IMG/VR virus record: IMGVR_UViG_3300009103_000041
Coordinates: 1 to 56,198 of that record
DNA: 56,198 nt
Reading direction: 5' to 3' (one strand)
Source: a virus
The notes below the pieces were generated by a model. It was given only the letters and a program-made list of their open reading frames with translations, ran no database searches and was not told where the DNA came from. The position numbers were made by a program, and so were the translations under genes. The first letter of the stretch is position 1. Each line of letters opens with the position of its first letter. Shown here one piece after another: positions 39,364 through 48,057 of the stretch.

Positions 39364-40781
39364 GCGTACTCCAATTTGTTTTTCTTTATAGACAATGTTG
39401 CCATTGCTATAATTGTTATAATTAAAATAATAAATATTGGCCTAGTCATAAGAGTATCTATAGTATATAAAGCACTTAATTGTAGGGTCAATGTTTCTAC
39501 TTTTATGGCTAAGATGAATGCCATCAGCAAAGCCGGTCTACTATATTTATATTGCTTGCAAAAGACTCCAAGAGCAGAGCATAATATTAATATAGCATAG
39601 TCCTCCCAACCACCAGTGTATTGAGCACAAGCCCAAGTGATAAACACCACAAGGATTGGGAAATAATATTTATATGGCCAAGAAGATATCTTTGAAATGT
39701 ATCTATTAAACACAATGCATAATATACCTACTAAAACCGTAGCCCACATAAATCCAAATGTGAGACTGTCAAAAAATCTTGTATCATAAGCAAGGTCAGG
39801 CGTTCCTAATTCAAAACCTAATACCATAAATAAAGCCATTAGTACTGCAGCAAAAGAAGCTCCAGGGATTCCAAATAAAACTGTGGGAATCATTGATGTA
39901 GCCTTTTGAGAATTATTAGCTCCTTCCGAACCTATAACACCTCTTATATTTCCTTTACCAAATTCTTCATTAGGATTGGCAGCAACGGCTGAACCATACG
40001 CCATCCAATCTCCCATAGCACCACCAAGTCCTGGAAGGAAACCAATAAAGGCTCCTATTGCTCCACCTCTTATTGAATCCCATTTATATTTCCATGCGGC
40101 TTTAATTCCTTCTAATGTTTGGCCTGATGAATTATGTTTAGTTGTTGTTGCATCTCCTTTTCTCCAACCATCTAATATTTCAGGGAAGGCAAATAGACCA
40201 GCAACCATTGGCATAATTTGAATACCAGCTCCTAGATATTCCCAACCAAATGTCCACCTATCAGCATTTGTCACTGGGTCAGTGCCTATGCTTCCTAAGA
40301 ATAATCCAATTAATATAGCAATCAAGCTTCTAATCCAGAATTTATTAGATACAAATCCAACACAGGCAAGAGCTAACATAACAAAAGCCCACATCTCTGG
40401 GACGCCAAAGACCATCATAAGTTTTGTATACCAAGGGAGTAAGGCAAATGTAAGTGTTCCCCATAGGAGACCATTGACAGTTGAGGTTGTTATTGCAGCC
40501 GTAAGAGCATAGGTTGCTTTACCTTGCTTGGCTAGAGGGTGACCGTCGACCATTGTGGCCGCGGCTGAATTAGCACCTGGGATACCTAATAAGATTCCGG
40601 AGTATGTATCACCTGTGGTAGAGGCTGCTACTACAGCCATACAGAATATAACTCCTAAGTACGGGTCTGAGAAATAAGACATAAAACCAAATAGAACTAC
40701 AAGACCCGTGGTGGCTCCAGCAGCTGGTATCAATCCAATTATAAGCCCATACAATGTGCCTAATAACAATGCTAAAATCAT
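39360..40781 (-). CDS. tctA: TctA-type tripartite tricarboxylate transporter permease
   Basis: 473 aa with about 12 hydrophobic helices and the two TctA signature repeats: GLIPAAGATTGLVV ... TTGDTYSGILLGIPGANSAAATMVDGHPLAKQGKATYAL, and 'GFLPGLGGAMGDWMAYGSAVAANPNEEFGKGNIRGVIGSEGANNSQKA...GIPGASFAAVLMALF'. It imports di/tricarboxylates with TctC. The N-terminus is about 20-30 residues shorter than common TctA. No TctB lies beside it. It follows RegA by 10 bp inside the replication operon. The signatures are intact, so the gene does not look decayed. Confidence 0.93.
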   Translation of the reverse strand: MILALLLGTLYGLIIGLIPAAGATTGLVVLFGFMSYFSDPYLGVIFCMAVVAASTTGDTYSGILLGIPGANSAAATMVDGHPLAKQGKATYALTAAITTSTVNGLLWGTLTFALLPWYTKLMMVFGVPEMWAFVMLALACVGFVSNKFWIRSLIAILIGLFLGSIGTDPVTNADRWTFGWEYLGAGIQIMPMVAGLFAFPEILDGWRKGDATTTKHNSSGQTLEGIKAAWKYKWDSIRGGAIGAFIGFLPGLGGAMGDWMAYGSAVAANPNEEFGKGNIRGVIGSEGANNSQKATSMIPTVLFGIPGASFAAVLMALFMVLGFELGTPDLAYDTRFFDSLTFGFMWATVLVGILCIVFNRYISKISSWPYKYYFPILVVFITWACAQYTGGWEDYAILILCSALGVFCKQYKYSRPALLMAFILAIKVETLTLQLSALYTIDTLMTRPIFIILIITIIAMATLSIKKNKLEYA

Positions 40782-40791
40782 AATCTAATTT

Positions 40792-41202
40792 TTACTTTAT
40801 TCCAATATTATACTTGGGACATAATTCCCAATCCCCTTTTTCCTTGTGTGATATTATTTTAATTTGATTTAATGGAGCTGTATCTCCAATTGGTTTAACA
40901 GTTTCTAATAATCCCCAATCAGACATGAGTGTAACAATTGTATTACGTCTTTGGAGGTCATTCTCTGTTAGGTTAGATGGTTTGCCATCTAATAAGAATA
41001 ACTCTTTAAAGTGAGTTATAAAATACCTACCTTGCTTATGAAGGATATGGCATGATTGAAATAGTTGAGAATCTCTTTTGGACGCTACGCCCATACGTGT
41101 TAATGTTTCTCTGATTTTTAAAAAGTCATCTGGCTCAGCTAGAGTTACTTCCAGCATCATGTCTGGTGTCCAGCTAACTAGATTGTCTTTGTGTTCCGCC
41201 AT
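40792..41202 (-). CDS. regA: RegA translational repressor
   Basis: 136 aa. 'MLEVTLAEPDDFLKIRETLTRMGVASKRDSQLFQSCHILHKQGRYFITHFKELF' aligns with T4 RegA from residue 1, and 'KGDWELCPKYNIGIK' with its end. There is an N-terminal extension of about 15 residues if translation starts at 41202 (AGAGGA upstream); an ATG at 41157 matches the T4 start. It binds early-gene mRNAs at their ribosome sites. Order gp44-(small genes)-gp62-RegA is as in T4. Confidence 0.9.
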   Translation of the reverse strand: MAEHKDNLVSWTPDMMLEVTLAEPDDFLKIRETLTRMGVASKRDSQLFQSCHILHKQGRYFITHFKELFLLDGKPSNLTENDLQRRNTIVTLMSDWGLLETVKPIGDTAPLNQIKIISHKEKGDWELCPKYNIGIK

Positions 41203-41554
41203 GATTTATTTTCCTCTTTATAATAGTAAGGTTTTCATTACTTAAAAGCGGAAGTACATCACGAGCTTTTTCGTTGCTATAACCATAATATTGTTTTATA
41301 GCATTGATATTTTCAGATTCAATAGATTTATTCCACTTGGAAAAACGATTACGTTTCCTTATGGTATTTATAAGAAATGAGTATTGTAATCGACCTCCAA
41401 GATGGTGGAACTTATTCATTTCATTGGCGTATAAGACAGTATCTGGAAAATAAGATAGACCACGGTTTACCATAAAGGCATTATAGTCTTTTTCATTTTC
41501 AAGTATATCTTTTTTGGTGGAGGATATTGATTTTATTAATTCAAATGGACTCAT
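41174..41554 (-). CDS. 62: gp62 clamp-loader small subunit
   Basis: Started at the ATG at 41554, which overlaps the methyltransferase stop (ATGA), giving 126 aa. MSPFELIKSISSTKKDI, ...EKDYNAFMVNRGLSYFPDTVLYANEMN and 'LQYSFLINTIRKRNRFSKW' are characteristic. Shorter than T4 gp62 (187 aa), as in marine relatives. It works with gp44 to load gp45. Overlaps regA by 29 bp. Confidence 0.88.
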   Translation of the reverse strand: MSPFELIKSISSTKKDILENEKDYNAFMVNRGLSYFPDTVLYANEMNKFHHLGGRLQYSFLINTIRKRNRFSKWNKSIESENINAIKQYYGYSNEKARDVLPLLSNENLTIIKRKINHGGTQRQSS

Positions 41555-42147
41555 ATTTTTTTCCATACCCATACAGCGAGTTGGACTGGTGTTGTGCCAT
41601 CTCTAAGAGATATCATTGTTTCAATATGCATATCTAATACTTTAAATTTATCTTTGAACCATTTGAAAGCACAATTATCAGCGCTCTCTATTGTCCAATG
41701 CGCATATTCTGTATCAGGTTCCATATGAATCTCTGCTCTATTAAGATGAACTCTTACAATACATAGTCCACCTTTTTTTAACCATGAATAAAATTTATCA
41801 AAATGATATAGGTTCTCATTAAGGGTGCCGAAGTTGCATGAACCTAGAGCTAATACAACATCAGCAAAATCTCTATTAAATATATGATGTGCTTGATTAA
41901 AAGTTGCTTGGAAGTCTGCTCCTTCATACGGAGCTGCGTCAAATCCTATAAGGTTATTAATCTTTTCTTTAAATGGATTAATACCACAACCAGCGTCAAT
42001 AACCAAACCATTAGGCTTTACTCCATTTACAAAGTCAGCCAATGCTATGCCTGAGCTATCATGGTTATTAAAGTGGTTTATGTCATACGGCTTTCTGGTA
42101 AAAAAGTCAATGACTTTATTTTCATTCTTAGTGGGTGGTTTTGACAT
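41551..42147 (-). CDS. SAM-dependent methyltransferase, class I
   Basis: 198 aa. Motif I GLVIDAGCGINPFKEKI, then GFDAAPYEGADFQATF and 'FADVVLALGSCNFGTL' (acidic and post-motif positions), then 'WLKKGGLCIVRV'. The substrate is unknown. It sits between gp44 and gp62, which are usually adjacent, so it is probably an insertion into the clamp-loader block. Overlaps the upstream DUF2693-like gene by 20 bp. Confidence 0.75.
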   Translation of the reverse strand: MSKPPTKNENKVIDFFTRKPYDINHFNNHDSSGIALADFVNGVKPNGLVIDAGCGINPFKEKINNLIGFDAAPYEGADFQATFNQAHHIFNRDFADVVLALGSCNFGTLNENLYHFDKFYSWLKKGGLCIVRVHLNRAEIHMEPDTEYAHWTIESADNCAFKWFKDKFKVLDMHIETMISLRDGTTPVQLAVWVWKKI

Positions 42148-42376
42148 ATTGCACGTTATCCACTAAAAAAGAACGCCAACCTATTTTATCTAAATCAAAT
42201 ACATTGACCACATCTAAATTTTCTTTAGCTGTGCTTGTACCTTTAGGTGTGTGTTCCTCAGGTATAAGCTTAGGTTTAAGTGTACATTTCATAACACGTT
42301 CAGTACCATCTTTTTTTGTAAACATTATTTCAGCTACACCATCACGTAATAATTCTTTTATATCTGCTCTATTCAT
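42128..42376 (-). CDS. DUF2693-like SH3-fold protein
   Basis: 82 aa. 'IKELLRDGVAEIMFTKKDGTERVMKCTLKPKLIP' is the DUF2693 pattern of small phage proteins with an SH3-like fold, ending in 'FDLDKIGWRSFLVDNVQYV'. Function unknown; common in marine T4-like phages as far as I recall. Start lies within the stop of the 45-aa membrane gene (ATGAATAG). Confidence 0.7.
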   Translation of the reverse strand: MNRADIKELLRDGVAEIMFTKKDGTERVMKCTLKPKLIPEEHTPKGTSTAKENLDVVNVFDLDKIGWRSFLVDNVQYVKTTH

Positions 42377-42506
42377 CTGAAAATCCTTCCTTTAAAATTC
42401 TACTCATTTCTTTTACCAATCTACTGGCCTTATCTAATTGCCATACCACATTGACCATTGCCAACATAAGTATGATTGTTGCATAATTTGCCATGTTATC
42501 TAGCAT
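42369..42506 (-). CDS. 45-aa single-pass membrane protein
   Basis: ATG at 42506 with GGAGACAAT upstream (spacing 5). The first half is one hydrophobic helix (MANYATIILMLAMVNVVWQL); the second is a charged helix (KEMSRILKEGFSDE). Located between gp44 and the DUF2693-like gene with an 8-bp overlap to the latter. Function unknown. Confidence 0.6.
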   Translation of the reverse strand: MLDNMANYATIILMLAMVNVVWQLDKASRLVKEMSRILKEGFSDE

Positions 42507-42514
42507 ATTGTCTC

Positions 42515-43447
42515 CTATTTAAATTTAATTTGTGACATTATTTCTGTCATACATGCCACTACATTTAATTCATGGTCAGCTACAAAACTATCTTTATAAG
42601 AATAGTCTGCAAGTATAAGCACTAATTGTGGAATACTATTAGGCGTTACATACTCAACCATATTATCATAAACCATTCTAAATAACTTTGAGGATTCTAC
42701 ATCAATATTGTCATTAACCCACTTGCGCATACTCTTAAAGTTTTTAGATTTTAAATCTTTCATTAATGCCTTAATGCTTGACTCAGATAGAGTAACAAGA
42801 ATGCCGGTATCAATGGTACCACTCATTCCATATCTTTGACATTCATTTAAGATACGTCTCCAATCTGGAATATATTTCATAATCAATTCAGCAAGAACTT
42901 GATTATCATATTTAATTTCTTCAGCATCAAGGATATCTCCTAACCTACGCATAAACGCTGCGGCTATAGGTCCTTTATCCATGCCATAATTAAATTCATA
43001 TATAGAACACCTTGAATGCAAGGGGTCTATAATACGATTCTTAAAATTGCAAGTTAATATAAATCTACAATTAGAAGAGAACTCTTCAATAAAACCCCGC
43101 AAAGCAGGTTGTGTAGATTGAGGATTTAAATAATCAGCCTCGTCGAGTATGACTACCTTTTGCCCGCCATGTAATGATATAGTACTTGCAAATTGTTTTA
43201 TTTTACCACGAAGTGTATCAATGTTTCCATCTTCGGAACCATTAATCATTATATAGTCTAAATCTAATTCATTACACAATGCTCTGGCAACTGTAGTCTT
43301 ACCAACTCCAGCCGAACCAGTGAACATCATATTGGGAAGCTCTCCCTTTTGGACAATACTTTCAAAAGTATCTTTTAATCCTTTAGGGAGAATGCAATCC
43401 TCTATGACTTGTGGTCTATACTTTTCAACGAATAAAAACTCTTTCAT
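42515..43447 (-). CDS. 44: gp44 clamp-loader ATPase
   Basis: 310 aa AAA+ protein. Walker A FTGSAGVGKTTVARAL, Walker B VVILDEADYL, SRC arginine finger in DPLHSRCSIYEF, N-terminal FVEKYRPQVIEDCILP. Four copies with one gp62 open the gp45 clamp. Own early-type promoter at 43456-43487. Confidence 0.95.
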   Translation of the reverse strand: MKEFLFVEKYRPQVIEDCILPKGLKDTFESIVQKGELPNMMFTGSAGVGKTTVARALCNELDLDYIMINGSEDGNIDTLRGKIKQFASTISLHGGQKVVILDEADYLNPQSTQPALRGFIEEFSSNCRFILTCNFKNRIIDPLHSRCSIYEFNYGMDKGPIAAAFMRRLGDILDAEEIKYDNQVLAELIMKYIPDWRRILNECQRYGMSGTIDTGILVTLSESSIKALMKDLKSKNFKSMRKWVNDNIDVESSKLFRMVYDNMVEYVTPNSIPQLVLILADYSYKDSFVADHELNVVACMTEIMSQIKFK

Positions 43448-43455
43448 AATATAAT

Positions 43456-43487
43456 ATTATACCACAAATTAAGTTAAAAGTAAACAG
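43456..43487 (-). promoter_or_regulatory. early-type promoter for gp44
   Basis: TTTACT (43479-43484), 17 bp, TATAAT (43456-43461) in TGTGGTATAATATT, in the gap after the 88-aa gene. Confidence 0.72.
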
Positions 43488-43754
43488 TTATTTTTCTTCT
43501 GTTTTGGGTGCGGCTTTGGTAGGTGCTGTGTCTTTTGGAGCAGCAGCCTTAATAAATTTTTCTAATCTATTTCTTATTGAGCCAACATCAGCCATTTCAT
43601 TTCCTTCAAAGGCACCACGTTTGGTTACTACATCAATAATTTGAATTACTGCTGCAATATCTGTGAGATTTAAAGTATCACCAGTTGGATTCATTTCAGG
43701 AACAGCTTCATCTGCTACTGTTTCTTCAACTGCTTCTTTAGTTTTATCAGCCAT
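43488..43754 (-). CDS. conserved small acidic protein beside the clamp gene
   Basis: 88 aa: an acidic, Ala/Pro-rich N-terminus, a compact central part (LTDIAAVIQIIDVVTKRGAFEGNEMADVGSIRNRLEKFI) and a low-complexity Lys/Ala/Pro tail. The central segment recurs in marine T4-like phages from memory; function unknown. It is 5 bp from gp45. Confidence 0.62.
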   Translation of the reverse strand: MADKTKEAVEETVADEAVPEMNPTGDTLNLTDIAAVIQIIDVVTKRGAFEGNEMADVGSIRNRLEKFIKAAAPKDTAPTKAAPKTEEK

Positions 43755-43759
43755 ATATA

Positions 43760-44461
43760 TTATTCCTTATATGTTGTTGTCTTATCAAGGGCAACCCAAT
43801 ACTTGATGTTGCCAGCCATTACAGAAGCAATAAGCTTCTTATCAATACCAAATTCATATGAATCGGCACCGATGAATTTAAAATTATTCATATCAAAAAC
43901 AAAATCAAATTCTGCAGAAGTATTTATACTGCAATTTGAGATGTTCATTGTGAATTGATTTGAAGTTGGATTAGATTTATCAACAATGGTGCATTCAATA
44001 AAGTGTGAACCAGTGGTACTTTTTCTTACACTCAATGTGTTTGTCCTAAGAGTTCCAGCTGCTTTTCTTAATTGCATCATTTGGTCATGAGTTAAAGTGA
44101 AAGTTATATCACTACATTCTAACTCAATGTCCTTGGTAGGCACTGTCAACGTGTCAATCTCAGAGAAAAAATACTTAAAGGTTGTGATACCATCTGTAAT
44201 AATCACATACTTTTTATCATCATCAAATGACAATGTTGGGTCATCAAACATATTAAGACAACTTAGGAATTCTCCTAGGTCATATATGCCAAAAGTATAT
44301 GGCCATTGATATGGTACCTCGGGTTCTATGTTCGCCTTCGCCATGAGTGTTTTAGACACCGACATGGTGCGTATAAACCCACCTTCCTCTCCTAAGGCAA
44401 TATTACTATTAATAGATTGAAAGTTATTTAGTGCTTCAATTATTTCATTACTAAGTTTCAC
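43760..44461 (-). CDS. 45: gp45 sliding clamp
   Basis: 233-aa processivity clamp. MKLSNEIIEALNNFQSINSNIALGEEG and the C-terminal 'DMNNFKFIGADSYEFGIDKKLIASVMAGNIKYWVALDKTT' follow the T4 gp45 pattern. It tethers gp43 and, with gp33/gp55, activates late promoters. Overlaps the DUF3310 gene by 11 bp. Confidence 0.93.
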   Translation of the reverse strand: MKLSNEIIEALNNFQSINSNIALGEEGGFIRTMSVSKTLMAKANIEPEVPYQWPYTFGIYDLGEFLSCLNMFDDPTLSFDDDKKYVIITDGITTFKYFFSEIDTLTVPTKDIELECSDITFTLTHDQMMQLRKAAGTLRTNTLSVRKSTTGSHFIECTIVDKSNPTSNQFTMNISNCSINTSAEFDFVFDMNNFKFIGADSYEFGIDKKLIASVMAGNIKYWVALDKTTTYKE

Positions 44462-44792
44462 GGTTTGACTCCTTTATATCATGTTCATTCATTGCTAATA
44501 AAGCATAATGAATAATTTTCATTAAGTCAACTCTATTAGCTCCATTTTTCTTACCATATCTTGATGCGTATTTCATTACATTACCAAGACAAAAATCCAA
44601 ACCTCTTCCAGAAGCTGAGATTAAATCCATACTTTGAATTCCATTTGCAGACGTGTAATGACCTGAATAGGTCTTTTCCACATATATTCCAACGTCCAAC
44701 AAATTTTTATGTTCATTAAATTTCATAAGACTATTTTTGTCGTGTTTCATAATGTTATCAATTTCATCACTTGTTATATTATTAAATTTCAT
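44451..44792 (-). CDS. DUF3310 protein
   Basis: 113 aa. C-terminal half SGHYTSANGIQSMDLISASGRGLDFCLGNVMKYASRYGKKNGANRVDLMKIIHYALL is the DUF3310 signature, often annotated as a nucleotide-kinase-like phage protein without proof. First gene of the gp45 transcript behind the promoter at 44802-44833. Confidence 0.78.
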   Translation of the reverse strand: MKFNNITSDEIDNIMKHDKNSLMKFNEHKNLLDVGIYVEKTYSGHYTSANGIQSMDLISASGRGLDFCLGNVMKYASRYGKKNGANRVDLMKIIHYALLAMNEHDIKESNRET

Positions 44793-44801
44793 AATAGTAT
44801 T

Positions 44802-44833
44802 ATTATATCATAAAATAACAGTAAAGTAAACAG
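44802..44833 (-). promoter_or_regulatory. early-type promoter for the gp45 operon
   Basis: TTTACT (44825-44830), 17 bp, TATAAT (44802-44807) in TATGATATAATAA, directly after the GH5 stop. Confidence 0.75.
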
Positions 44834-44834
44834 T

Positions 44835-45926
44835 TTAATTTAAATTTAATGCTAAAAATAATGCTTCATCTTTAATCAATTCCTTATCAATATTTCTATC
44901 ACAATTACCATTCACTCTTTTATATGGTGAATTGGCAGGACTATCTATTGCCCACCAAGTAATTCCAATGTCTGCTGGATTTAAAGTATCATAAACAACT
45001 TCAACATACTTTGCTCTATCCTCTGGGTCTGGTCCAAGTCCATCACATTTACCATGTAATCCTATTTCACTTAATACCACTGGGACATTATATTTATTTG
45101 AGTAATTAATAAGTTGGCTCATATGTGATTTAACTTCACCTAGGTATGGCATAACTTTTAATTCCTCATGTGCATAATAATGAAAGCCATAAATAATATT
45201 TGTCCTATCAATAGGAAGTAATAAATTTGCTGGATTTCCATGCCTTGCCCATAAGCCTTTATGTATTCCTTCAATTATAATTGTTCTCCCAGGGGAGACT
45301 TTTCTTATAGCATCAACAATTTCTGTTGACCACTCTTGCCATATTTCTCTTTTATTCCAAGCTCTCATTTGTTCAAACTCAGGCTCATTTAAAACATTAA
45401 AGATTAAATTATTATTGGAGATATGCTTTAAGTCTTTTGATATGATTTCCCAAAGCTTATGATATGTCTCTCTAACTTCTTTATCATTTTCAAATGCTTC
45501 ATGCCAGCGTGTTTGGTTCATACCATCTGGTGCTTTATAAAAAGTTTCATATCCAGGCTTTAAGGAAATACCAAACACAGCATCAGGATGCTCAATTAAA
45601 ATCTTTTCAATTTGTTCTCCAATAGATTTAATTTTTTTATGGACTAATAATTCATCAATGGTCTTAAAGTCTTTACTTAAAAATCTATTAAATGCAATTA
45701 TATAAACATAATGAGACCAACCATCATCAAGGACTTGGTCAACTTTTAAGATATCTTCTGAGACTGTCAATGAAGCAAAGTCAATATCACTTGTCCAATT
45801 TGCACTTGAATTTGCTCCAACTTCTGTAAGTTGGTTCATAACATTATTTGGAATATTATTATCTTCCCAAGCACCAGCGTTGGCGTAATGAGAAAATAAT
45901 AATACTAAACTAAGCAGCAACCGCAT
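44835..45926 (-). CDS. secreted glycoside hydrolase family 5 protein
   Basis: The ATG at 45926 begins a clear Sec signal peptide (MRLLLSLVLLFSHYANA); an in-frame TTG lies 15 bases earlier. Mature protein follows the GH5 barrel: LIFNVLNEPEFEQ (acid/base Glu181), YGFHYYAHEE, and VPVVLSEIGLHG (nucleophile Glu287), then ITWWAIDSPAN. It should cleave a beta-glycan outside the inner membrane. 363 aa, single domain, no carbohydrate-binding module. The target could be host surface polysaccharide. It overlaps the end of the VWA gene by 17 bp, so it is co-transcribed with the CobS/CobT-like pair. Confidence 0.85.
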   Translation of the reverse strand: MRLLLSLVLLFSHYANAGAWEDNNIPNNVMNQLTEVGANSSANWTSDIDFASLTVSEDILKVDQVLDDGWSHYVYIIAFNRFLSKDFKTIDELLVHKKIKSIGEQIEKILIEHPDAVFGISLKPGYETFYKAPDGMNQTRWHEAFENDKEVRETYHKLWEIISKDLKHISNNNLIFNVLNEPEFEQMRAWNKREIWQEWSTEIVDAIRKVSPGRTIIIEGIHKGLWARHGNPANLLLPIDRTNIIYGFHYYAHEELKVMPYLGEVKSHMSQLINYSNKYNVPVVLSEIGLHGKCDGLGPDPEDRAKYVEVVYDTLNPADIGITWWAIDSPANSPYKRVNGNCDRNIDKELIKDEALFLALNLN

Positions 45927-48057
45927 CTGTAATTTTTCCAACTAATTGCTTAGTGGTTTTCTTAGTTCTATTGAATTTTTTAAATTCACGTTTAATGTCT
46001 TTCAATTCAGTTTTTCCATCTGGTAAAACAAACTCATCATCTGTAACTTTCTTATTAATTTTTATTACAAAATAGTTGTCATAACCTTTTGCTTTTTTGA
46101 ATTCAGAAAAACCTTCTTTTCTCCATTTTTTAATCATAGTTTGAAAATCAAGATAATCATTATATGGGTCATCATCTTTAATTCCATATATTCCTTGACC
46201 AAATGAAGAAGCATCAGTCGCTAAATGGAAACCCATTATAGTAGCACCAGTTAATTCTTTAAGACGCCCTAACATATTTTTATACATTTCTCTAGAACCA
46301 TCAGCTTTAATTAATTTACCATCAAAGTTTATTGTCTTTTTTCCAGAATGAGTTTTAACATCAGCATGCTTATCCTCTTCAATATAAATTCCATCAGGAG
46401 CACCATCAGTTAAGAACATCAAATTTGTATTTTGTATTCCATGTTTTTTAACAAAAGCCTTAGTCAATCTTGAGGCTAACATACATGTTTGGACAAGTGG
46501 AGTTGAACCCATTTGGTCTATTTTTGATAATTCCCTGCTAGACATATAATATGGAATTTGTCTAGAATATGAATGAGCTTTTGAAACTGCAAACATTGTG
46601 AAAGAAGCCTCATCAAAAGTTTTGTTATTCATATATGAAGAAAACATCTCAACAATTTTAGCACCTTTAATATCCATTTCACCTTCAGCTAATGTGACCT
46701 CTGGACGAATATCATCTGAGTAGTAAGAAGTGGTTGTGAATGAATATGCCTCAAAAGGTATATTAACTTTTCTACAAAACATTGCAATAGTAATTGCTTG
46801 GGCCATAACATCTTCTATGATTTCACACATTGAACCTGAAAGGTCTAGGAACATTATAATTCCATGTGATTTAGCTTGAGCTAATTTAGTAGTTGTTAAA
46901 AAGATATCCTCAGTCATTTTATATGAATGAAGCTTTAATGGGTCAAGCTTTCCAGATTTTGCTGTAGTAGCTTTTGAATATTCAAACGCTGCTTTCTTTC
47001 TTTCAAAATCCTTAGCTAATAATTTAGCTGTTGAATTATAACCTGCTTTAGATTTATTCCAATCTTCTTTACACTTATGTGAAACATAAGCACAATATTC
47101 ATAATCTCTTTCTGTTAATTTTTCAACCATAAATTTTTCACGAGCAGCTTCAGCTTCTTTATATGTGAATAACATATTTTTAAGATTAACATCAGAAATT
47201 CCAGAAGAAAACTGTGATTGCCTATTATTATCATAACGGTCAGTTTCTTTATCTAAAAGATTTTCTTCATTTTCTCTAAAAGTATCATCAGTGAAAGTTT
47301 CATGACCAGGCTCAATAGGTGCTTTATCTTTTTCACCATCACCTTCACCATCACCTTTACCACCTTCACTTTCTTGGTCGTCATCATCATCTTCTGGAGG
47401 AGTGGTACCTTTAGGATTTTCAGTTTCAACTTCATCATCGCCGTCCATATCATTACTTGGAAAATCAGCGCCTGTACCTTCAGGCATTTCATCTTCTTCC
47501 TCTTTATTTTCTTCAACAAAGTCATAGAATTTTTTACAAACATTAACAACGTCATCCCAAGTTTCAACTTTCATAGCTTCTTCAACTAATGGAGTTTCTT
47601 CATCTGAGAATTCAACTGGAATATAACCACGACCTTTTGAATGAACATTAAGTCTGTCCATAAGACCAGCCTCATTAATGTCCCTGTCATCTGTACCAAA
47701 TAGGTTATCATTAAAAAGTTTTTTATAACCATTTTTAAAACGACGAACTATTCCAGGATATGTCTCTTGGATTTTACGTTCAATACGGATATCTTCAACG
47801 ATGTTTAAATAAGCTCTAGGAATTTTTCCAATTTTCTTTTCAGAATCATGCCACCCATCAGCTGGGGTATAAAGAGCATGACCAACCTCGTGACCAACTA
47901 GTAAGTCATAAACATCCTTACCTTTGTCTTCCCAAAGTGGTAATCTTAAAACTCTATTTAAAACATCAAAGCTAGCTGTAGAATAATTACCATGTTGAAC
48001 TGATAAATTTTCTTTTGCTAAAAGCTTTGCTAAATATTCTTGTGCTGATAAATTCAT
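45910..48057 (-). CDS. CobT/VWA-type protein with HExxH motif
   Basis: Started at the ATG at 48057, which overlaps the AAA+ gene stop (TAATG); 715 aa. An N-terminal zinc-peptidase motif VGHEVGHALYTPADGWHD (His56-Glu57...His60) is followed by a long acidic low-complexity linker (about 190-265) and a C-terminal VWA domain with MIDAS motif IIMFLDLSGSMCEII and 'LMFLTDGAPDG'. This is the architecture of the peptidase/VWA partner of phage CobS-like ATPases. Probably remodels or cleaves a protein together with its AAA+ partner; there is no sign of cobalamin genes. Confidence 0.8.
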   Translation of the reverse strand: MNLSAQEYLAKLLAKENLSVQHGNYSTASFDVLNRVLRLPLWEDKGKDVYDLLVGHEVGHALYTPADGWHDSEKKIGKIPRAYLNIVEDIRIERKIQETYPGIVRRFKNGYKKLFNDNLFGTDDRDINEAGLMDRLNVHSKGRGYIPVEFSDEETPLVEEAMKVETWDDVVNVCKKFYDFVEENKEEEDEMPEGTGADFPSNDMDGDDEVETENPKGTTPPEDDDDDQESEGGKGDGEGDGEKDKAPIEPGHETFTDDTFRENEENLLDKETDRYDNNRQSQFSSGISDVNLKNMLFTYKEAEAAREKFMVEKLTERDYEYCAYVSHKCKEDWNKSKAGYNSTAKLLAKDFERKKAAFEYSKATTAKSGKLDPLKLHSYKMTEDIFLTTTKLAQAKSHGIIMFLDLSGSMCEIIEDVMAQAITIAMFCRKVNIPFEAYSFTTTSYYSDDIRPEVTLAEGEMDIKGAKIVEMFSSYMNNKTFDEASFTMFAVSKAHSYSRQIPYYMSSRELSKIDQMGSTPLVQTCMLASRLTKAFVKKHGIQNTNLMFLTDGAPDGIYIEEDKHADVKTHSGKKTINFDGKLIKADGSREMYKNMLGRLKELTGATIMGFHLATDASSFGQGIYGIKDDDPYNDYLDFQTMIKKWRKEGFSEFKKAKGYDNYFVIKINKKVTDDEFVLPDGKTELKDIKREFKKFNRTKKTTKQLVGKITDAVAA

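Noticed and set aside
37220-41202. TctB subunit near TctA/TctC
   Set aside because: I looked for a small four-helix protein between RegA and Hsp20 and found none; every gap is too short.
17600-43926. TATAAATA matches at about 17625, 41370 and 43920 on the minus strand
   Set aside because: They lie deep inside coding sequence with no gene start at the right distance; expected by chance in AT-rich DNA.
47253-47589. Low-complexity reading frames in other frames of the VWA gene
   Set aside because: They are shadows of the acidic Asp/Glu/Gly linker; the GATGGT-like repeats encode the linker of the real protein.
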